A DNA stretch of 10,171 bases, taken from NCBI GenBank assembly GCA_025965815.1, contig JAOPWF010000214.1, positions 1 to 10,171 on the forward strand, in the 5' to 3' direction. The translations under genes and the position numbers were made by a program. Positions 6,223-10,171 of the stretch are shown here, piece by piece. Numbering within the stretch: position 1 is the stretch's first letter; each line of letters begins with the position of its first letter. The notes under the pieces were generated by a model that was not told the origin of the DNA, searched no databases, and worked only from the letters and a program-made list of their open reading frames with translations. This DNA comes from Mycobacterium sp. (lineage in GTDB: Bacteria > Actinomycetota > Actinomycetes > Mycobacteriales > Mycobacteriaceae).

Positions 6223-6914
6223 TGGACTCTCTGCTTCATTTCGCGGGGAATTTCTGGTGGTTGATCTTTCCCCTTGGCGGTGTGATCGGCGGCGCGGTGC
6301 GTGGTGTCGCGGCGGCCAATGAACGCCGGGCCGAGCGGCGGCTCGAGCGCTACCGCATCAAGCAGCAGGCGAAAATCGCTGTCGCGGAAGCCTCCGGGCG
6401 CACCCGCACCAACGAGGCGACCTACCGGCGGGAAATCGCGAAAGTCCTCGACGAGCACGACCGGACCGACGCCCGCTGGCTGGACTACGAGGTCGACATC
6501 GCCAAGCTGCTGGACTTCCCGCTGATGACCGACATGCGCGACCCGCTCACGATCGCATTCCACAAGGCGAAACGGCGGGCGGATCTGCTGCGACCCGAGA
6601 AGGCTGAAGACCTCGTCGGTGAGCGCGACGCGCAACTGGAGTACCGGGACGCGGTCCATGACTACGTCAGTGCCTTCGACGTTGCCGAGGCCGAGGCGAT
6701 CCGCAGACGCCGCAGCGACTTCTCGCAGGTGGACCAGCAGCGGCTGGCGCGCGGCCAGAGCCTGCTGCGGTTGGCCTCGGATTCGGGGGCGACGCTCGAC
6801 GAACGTCAGAGCGCCTACGCCAAGGCGCGCACCGAACTGGACGGGCTCATCGTGCTGCCCGCATCGACTCGGGCCAGCATCGAGCGACGGATCGCCGGCG
6901 AGATCGAGGCCTAG
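6222..6914 (+). CDS. Membrane-anchored helical protein, function unknown
   Basis: A 230-residue protein I do not recognise. The N-terminus (about 9-31, FWWLIFPLGGVIGGAVRGVA) is a single membrane segment with a GxxGG pattern. It is followed by a long charged helical region (about 32-90, rich in Arg, Glu and Ala) likely to form a coiled coil in the cytoplasm. The rest (about 90-230) is also mainly helical, with LLDFPLMTDMRDP (96-108) as a possible turn or interaction site. The GTG start at 6222 overlaps the stop of the HNH remnant in a TAGTG junction. There is no Shine-Dalgarno sequence, so the gene may once have been coupled to the intact nuclease gene or may start slightly elsewhere. It converges on the downstream minus-strand gene with only six bases between the stops, leaving no room for a separate terminator. 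Confidence 0.8.
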   Translation: MDSLLHFAGNFWWLIFPLGGVIGGAVRGVAAANERRAERRLERYRIKQQAKIAVAEASGRTRTNEATYRREIAKVLDEHDRTDARWLDYEVDIAKLLDFPLMTDMRDPLTIAFHKAKRRADLLRPEKAEDLVGERDAQLEYRDAVHDYVSAFDVAEAEAIRRRRSDFSQVDQQRLARGQSLLRLASDSGATLDERQSAYAKARTELDGLIVLPASTRASIERRIAGEIEA

Positions 6915-6920
6915 CGCGGG

Positions 6921-7448
6921 TCAGGCGGCGCGTGCCACCGGCAACCGGCCGGCGACACGGGCCAGCGCCGCTTCGGCGAGCGCGCGCACATCCTGCTGAT
7001 CCGACGCGGGGATGAGCGTGACGCCGTCGGCGACGTCGGCCACGAAGATGTCGGCGATCAAACCGGCCAGACCGTCGAGCGTGCCCGCGTACTGGAGCGT
7101 TGCGCTCGAGTCCACTGCGATCGCGGACATCCAACGACGCGCGGAGCGGAAGTCACCGGCCACCAGCACGGTGACATCGAGGATCACCGAAACCGCTTCG
7201 CGACCTGACCTGATCCGTGCGCGTCGGCGCTGCGCCTCCTGCAGGTCCGGCGCGACGACCCGGACCGTCGGCTCCGCGCCGGACGTCACCTCGGTCCACT
7301 GGGTGCCGGATGTGTCGGCGACGAAGATCCGCAGCGCACGTGGTTCGGTCTCCGGGCTGGCGATCATGCCGCCAACGTAGACCTGGATCGCGGACCCGTC
7401 GCCACTTGTACTCACCCCGAACGAAACGCCAGGGCCTGCGGCCGTCAT
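6921..7448 (-). CDS. Small protein resembling the C-terminal half of a luciferase-like flavin enzyme
   Basis: A 175-residue protein whose ATG at 7448 overlaps the stop of the TerC gene by four bases (ATGA), so the two are co-transcribed and probably coupled. Residues about 65-165 resemble the C-terminal part of luciferase-like (LLM/F420 or FMN-dependent) monooxygenases: an Asp/Gln-rich helix (DLQEAQRRRARI), a strand ILDVTVLVAG (89-98), then YAGTLDGLAGLIADIF (120-135) and ADGVTLIP (140-147), which correspond to the family's 'GTPxxVADxL' and 'ADGFxLxP' blocks. Family members are usually 300-380 residues; here the first half of the TIM barrel is replaced by about 40 residues rich in Gly and Ser. 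It is therefore either a decayed piece kept in frame or a small standalone derivative. The resemblance is from memory and tentative; no active-site residue can be named. Confidence 0.75.
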   Translation of the reverse strand: MTAAGPGVSFGVSTSGDGSAIQVYVGGMIASPETEPRALRIFVADTSGTQWTEVTSGAEPTVRVVAPDLQEAQRRRARIRSGREAVSVILDVTVLVAGDFRSARRWMSAIAVDSSATLQYAGTLDGLAGLIADIFVADVADGVTLIPASDQQDVRALAEAALARVAGRLPVARAA

Positions 7449-8413
7449 TCCCTCTCGAGGACGCGGGTCTTGTAGAGGCTGGCGACCGTCGTGATCACCA
7501 GCGTGACGACGATGACCCCGAGGCTCAGCAAGGTGGGGATCTCCGGCACGTGGACGTGCTCGCCACCGTTGATGAACGGCACCTCGTTCTCGTGCAGCGC
7601 ATGAAGCACCAACTTCACGCCGATGAACAGCAGGATGAACGCCAGACCCTGGGACAGGTAGACCAGCCGCTTGAGCAGATCGCCCAGCAGGAAATACAGC
7701 TGCCGCAGACCCATCAACGCGAACACGTTCGCGGTGAACACCAGATAGGGCTCTTGAGTAAGTCCGTAGATGGCCGGAATCGAGTCAAGGGCGAACAGCA
7801 GGTCGGTGGTGCCCAGCGCCACGATGACGAGGAACATCGGCGTCATCAGCCGCTTGCCGTCCTCTTTCAGCCAGAGCTTGAGGCCGTCCCACTTGTCGGT
7901 GGAGTTCAGGTGATTTCGCGCGAACCGCACCACGAAGTTGTCCGCGTCGTCGTCGTGGTCGGTGTCGCGGACGAGGGTCGCGGCGGTGTAGACGAGGAAC
8001 GCACCGAAGATGTAGAACACCCACGAGAACTGCTCAATAGCCACCGCGCCGAGGGCGATGAAGATGCCGCGGAAGATCAGCGCGAGCACGATGCCGACCA
8101 GCAGCGCTTCCTGCTGATACTTCTTGGGCACGCTGAAGCTCGCCATGATGATGAGGAAGATGAACAGGTTGTCCACGGACAGGCTGTATTCGGTAAGCCA
8201 TCCGGCGAAGAACTCCACGCCGAACTGGCTGCCGTGGAAGTACCAGACCCAGCCCCCGAAGATCACGGCCAGTCCGACATAGACCGACAGCGCGATCGCG
8301 CATTCGCGGAACGTGGGTTCGTGGGGCCGGCGGGCGATCACAACAACGTCGAACAGCAGGACCGCGATCGTCACGCCGAACGTGATGATCCACTCGAGCT
8401 GGGACACGTGCAC
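7445..8413 (-). CDS. TerC-family membrane metal transporter (manganese export type)
   Basis: A 322-residue polytopic membrane protein of the TerC/Alx family, whose characterised members export Mn2+ or support metalation of exported proteins. Family signatures are EYSLSVDNLFIF (75-86) and TDLLFALDSIPAIYG (203-217); the acidic residues E75, D81, D204 and D210 within membrane helices should form the metal path. About eight to nine hydrophobic helices are visible, with a polar cytoplasmic loop at about 149-188 containing DTDHDDDAD, a possible metal-sensing or binding stretch, and HENEVPF/GGEHVHVP near 274-290. The GTG start at 8413 lies seven bases after GGAGG (8425-8421). The leader carries a manganese riboswitch whose folding controls access to this site, which strongly supports a manganese role. 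Downstream, a four-base overlap leads into the small luciferase-like protein. Confidence 0.95.
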   Translation of the reverse strand: MHVSQLEWIITFGVTIAVLLFDVVVIARRPHEPTFRECAIALSVYVGLAVIFGGWVWYFHGSQFGVEFFAGWLTEYSLSVDNLFIFLIIMASFSVPKKYQQEALLVGIVLALIFRGIFIALGAVAIEQFSWVFYIFGAFLVYTAATLVRDTDHDDDADNFVVRFARNHLNSTDKWDGLKLWLKEDGKRLMTPMFLVIVALGTTDLLFALDSIPAIYGLTQEPYLVFTANVFALMGLRQLYFLLGDLLKRLVYLSQGLAFILLFIGVKLVLHALHENEVPFINGGEHVHVPEIPTLLSLGVIVVTLVITTVASLYKTRVLERE

Positions 8414-8419
8414 AGAGAA

Positions 8420-8540
8420 ACCTCCGGTCGTCGGTTAAACGCCGGAGGTCTCTTCCACCGCCGAAGCGGCCCGCGGCACGGTCAACCGATGACGGTCGAC
8501 GTGATGACGACACCGCGGCGAAGGAATACTCCCCTCCGCC
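8420..8540 (-). ncRNA. yybP-ykoY manganese riboswitch controlling terC translation
   Basis: On the minus strand the leader has the conserved parts in order: the P1 5' strand CGGAGG (8538-8533) running into GGAGTA of loop L1, then GTCGTCATCACG (about 8511-8500) of loop L3, bracketed by CCGCGG pairing strands, then AGA-CCTCCG (P1 3' strand at 8448-8443). The junction between the P1 strands and the GGAG and AGA boxes is laid out as in the Rfam family RF00080. The same 3' strand, as ACCTCCGG (8449-8442), can pair perfectly with CCGGAGGT (8427-8420), which contains the terC Shine-Dalgarno sequence. Manganese binding, by favouring P1, should free the ribosome binding site and turn translation on. 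The exact 5' end is not defined. Confidence 0.9.
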
Positions 8541-8568
8541 CCCAGTGTGGCAGGTCGGGCGCGTCCAT

Positions 8569-8597
8569 GAGACATCGGCCTTGGGCTGCCGCAGAAT
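8569..8597 (+). promoter_or_regulatory. Candidate promoter of the DedA-NRPS operon
   Basis: GAGACA (8569-8574) and CAGAAT (8592-8597) are 17 bases apart and match the -35 and -10 consensus at four positions each. The expected start, about 8604, lies three bases before the ATG at 8607, giving a nearly leaderless transcript. This sits uneasily with the GAGGTG (8599-8604) that would otherwise serve as a close ribosome binding site, so the assignment is weak. Confidence 0.3.
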
Positions 8598-8606
8598 CGA
8601 GGTGAC

Positions 8607-9233
8607 ATGACTGACCAACTGCCCGGCATCTTCGGCGAACTGCAACCGGCACTCGAGCACTACGGCTACCTGGCGGTCGGCGGATTCGTCCTGCTGGAGG
8701 ACTTCGGCGTACCGGTGCCCGGTGAGACCATGCTTGTCGCCGCGGCGCTGTTCGCGGGCGCGGGCCACATGAACATCGCCGTGGTGATCCTCGTTGCTGT
8801 CCTCGGCGCGATCGTCGGCGACAACATCGGCTTCATCGTCGGACACTTCGGCGGCCGGCCACTGATCGAGCGCTTCGGCCGCTACATCTTCCTGACCCCG
8901 CAGCGCCTCGATCACGCCGAGGACTTCTTCAACCGGCACGGCGGCAAGGTCGTCACAGTGGCCCGGTTCATCGAGGGGCTGCGGCAGGTCAACGGCATTC
9001 TGGCCGGCATGGTGGGCATGCACTGGCTGAAGTTCCTGGCGTTCAACGCCCTTGGCGCGGTGCTGTGGGTGTGCACCTGGGCCACCCTCGGTTACCTAGC
9101 CGGCGAGAACATCGTCCAGATATACGCCGGTTTCGAGCGCTACAAGTGGTACGTCATCGGCGCGCTGATCGTTATCGCCGCAATTCTGATCGCACGGCGC
9201 GTTCGGCGCGGCCGTGCCCGCAGCGCCGCTTAG
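8607..9233 (+). CDS. DedA-family membrane protein (VTT domain)
   Basis: A 208-residue DedA/VTT-domain protein of the bacterial inner membrane. Family members flip polyprenyl phosphate or phospholipids across the membrane, using proton coupling. Signatures seen are LLEDFGVPVPGE (29-40; acidic E31 and E40) and FFNRHGGKVVTVARFIEGLR (107-126), where R120 and R126, six residues apart, match the two essential arginines of E. coli YqjA/YghB. Re-entrant and transmembrane helices occupy about 42-52, 56-80, 140-165 and 181-197; the end RRVRRGRAR is cytoplasmic. The ATG at 8607 follows GAGGTG closely. The gene is divergent from terC across 193 bases, and an NRPS gene starts 12 bases after its stop, suggesting one operon in which DedA recycles a lipid carrier or otherwise serves the NRPS. 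The family call is firm; the specific substrate is not known. Confidence 0.93.
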   Translation: MTDQLPGIFGELQPALEHYGYLAVGGFVLLEDFGVPVPGETMLVAAALFAGAGHMNIAVVILVAVLGAIVGDNIGFIVGHFGGRPLIERFGRYIFLTPQRLDHAEDFFNRHGGKVVTVARFIEGLRQVNGILAGMVGMHWLKFLAFNALGAVLWVCTWATLGYLAGENIVQIYAGFERYKWYVIGALIVIAAILIARRVRRGRARSAA

Positions 9234-9245
9234 TATTTTCCTACT

Positions 9246-10171
9246 GTGGCAGGGGATGTTTTGCCGGAGGTACCTCCTCAGTACTTGCTGTCGCCGTCTG
9301 CACCCGAGCCACGCACACTCATCGACATCCTCTACGACACCGCCGCCCGCTACCCGGATGCGCCCGCGCTCGACGACGGCGCAGTGCAGCTGACCTACAG
9401 CGAGCTGATCACCGACATCGAGGAAAGCGTCGCGTGGCTGGCGGCCCGGGGTATCGGCCGCGGCGACCGGATCGGCATCCGGATGCCCTCGGGCAGTTAC
9501 GCGCTGTACGTGGCGATCCTGTCGACGCTGGCCACCGGCGCGGCGTATGTCCCTGTCGACGCCGATGACCCCGACGAGCGGGCCGAGCGGGTGTTCGGCG
9601 AGGCCCAGGTGGTCGCCGTCATCACCGAGGCGGGCCTGACCCGCAGGCCCGGCTCCTCGCGCGGATGGCGGGCCGCGGCGCCGCTGAGCCGCGACGACGC
9701 GTGGATCATCTTCACCTCCGGTTCCACCGGAACCCCGAAGGGCGTCGCGGTGACTCATCGCAGCGCCGCGGCGTTCGTCGACGCCGAAGCTCGGATGTTC
9801 TTGCAGGACAGCCCCATTGGCCCCGGCGACCGGGTGCTGGCCGGGTTGTCGGTGGCGTTCGACGCGTCCTGCGAGGAGATGTGGCTGGCCTGGCGGCACG
9901 GCGCCTGCCTGGTGCCCGCGCCGCGGTCACTGGTCCGCAGCGGAATGGATCTGGGACCGTGGCTGGTGGCCCGCGACGTGACGGTGGTGTCGACGGTGCC
10001 GACGCTGGCCGCGCTGTGGCCCGCCGAGGCGCTCGAGGCGGTACGGCTGTTGATCTTCGGCGGCGAGGCGTGCCCACCCGAACTGGCCGAACGGCTGGTC
10101 GTGGACGGCCGCGAGGTGTGGAACACCTACGGCCCGACCGAGGCTACGGTGGTGGCGTGCGCGGCCAAGCT
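9246..10171 (+). CDS. NRPS adenylation domain, Pls/PosA type (3'-truncated by the window)
   Basis: The first 308 codons of an amino-acid-activating synthetase, still open at the window end. The adenylation core motifs appear in order: A1 LTYSEL (49-54), A2 LATGAAYVPVD (95-105), A3 IFTSGSTGTPKG (155-166), A4 FDAS (205-208) and A5 NTYGPTE (293-299). The stretch YVPVDADDPDERAE and the FDASCEEMWLAWRHGA block resemble Pls/PosA synthetases (the poly-epsilon-lysine synthetase family), in which adenylation and carrier domains precede a large membrane-embedded tandem condensation-like region; that part lies beyond the window. There is no condensation domain before the adenylation domain, as in that family. 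The start is unsettled: GTG 9246 has a TATTTT at leaderless spacing, whereas TTG 9261 has AGGGG five bases upstream. It is probably co-transcribed with the DedA gene 12 bases upstream. Confidence 0.9.
   Translation, partial: MAGDVLPEVPPQYLLSPSAPEPRTLIDILYDTAARYPDAPALDDGAVQLTYSELITDIEESVAWLAARGIGRGDRIGIRMPSGSYALYVAILSTLATGAAYVPVDADDPDERAERVFGEAQVVAVITEAGLTRRPGSSRGWRAAAPLSRDDAWIIFTSGSTGTPKGVAVTHRSAAAFVDAEARMFLQDSPIGPGDRVLAGLSVAFDASCEEMWLAWRHGACLVPAPRSLVRSGMDLGPWLVARDVTVVSTVPTLAALWPAEALEAVRLLIFGGEACPPELAERLVVDGREVWNTYGPTEATVVACAAK

Noticed and set aside
7217..8605. 462-codon plus-strand frame antisense to the TerC operon
   Set aside because: Shadow of the terC gene; a His/Gln/Glu-rich low-complexity translation with no recognisable domain, crossing the riboswitch.

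Overview
This is a high-G+C actinobacterial window, most likely from a Mycobacterium or Mycolicibacterium. The pointers are a decayed REP13E12-type DUF222/HNH endonuclease, a VapBC pair of the kind multiplied in mycobacteria, candidate leaderless promoters, many GTG starts, and a Pls/PosA-type non-ribosomal peptide synthetase next to a DedA protein. No tRNA, rRNA, CRISPR array or complete insertion sequence was seen.

Left part (1-4554, all on the minus strand). Positions 12-152 hold a scrap of an IS630-family transposase. It lies directly downstream of a two-gene operon read leftward from 3750: a compact SNF2-family helicase, then, through a 4-base stop/start overlap, a 630-residue protein of unknown function with a coiled-coil region, a four-cysteine zinc ribbon and a basic Pro-rich linker. 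Behind the helicase lies a vapB-vapC pair (4554 to 3884), also overlapping by 4 bases, with a candidate operator over its -10 element and two stem-loops at its 3' end. A helicase operon, a toxin-antitoxin pair and an IS scar together look like an accessory or defence-type island, but no named defence system can be assigned.

Middle part (4555-6914). Two gene-poor stretches (4576-4889 and 5139-5443) surround a 78-residue single-pass membrane protein whose promoter places the transcription start on its ATG. On the plus strand follow a SnoaL-like/NTF2-fold protein with a clear ribosome binding site, the C-terminal remnant of a DUF222/HNH endonuclease, and a membrane-anchored helical protein whose GTG start overlaps the remnant's stop codon by one base.

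Right part (6921-10171). A leftward operon carries a TerC-family manganese/metal transporter and, coupled by a 4-base overlap, a 175-residue protein resembling the C-terminal half of a luciferase-like flavin enzyme. The terC leader contains a yybP-ykoY manganese riboswitch. Its 3' P1 strand can pair either with the aptamer or with the terC Shine-Dalgarno sequence, so a translational ON switch can be read from the sequence. Divergently, a DedA-family membrane protein is followed after 12 bases by an NRPS adenylation domain that runs off the window. This looks like the start of a Pls/PosA-type operon making an amino-acid homopolymer or related isopeptide, with DedA possibly serving its membrane steps.
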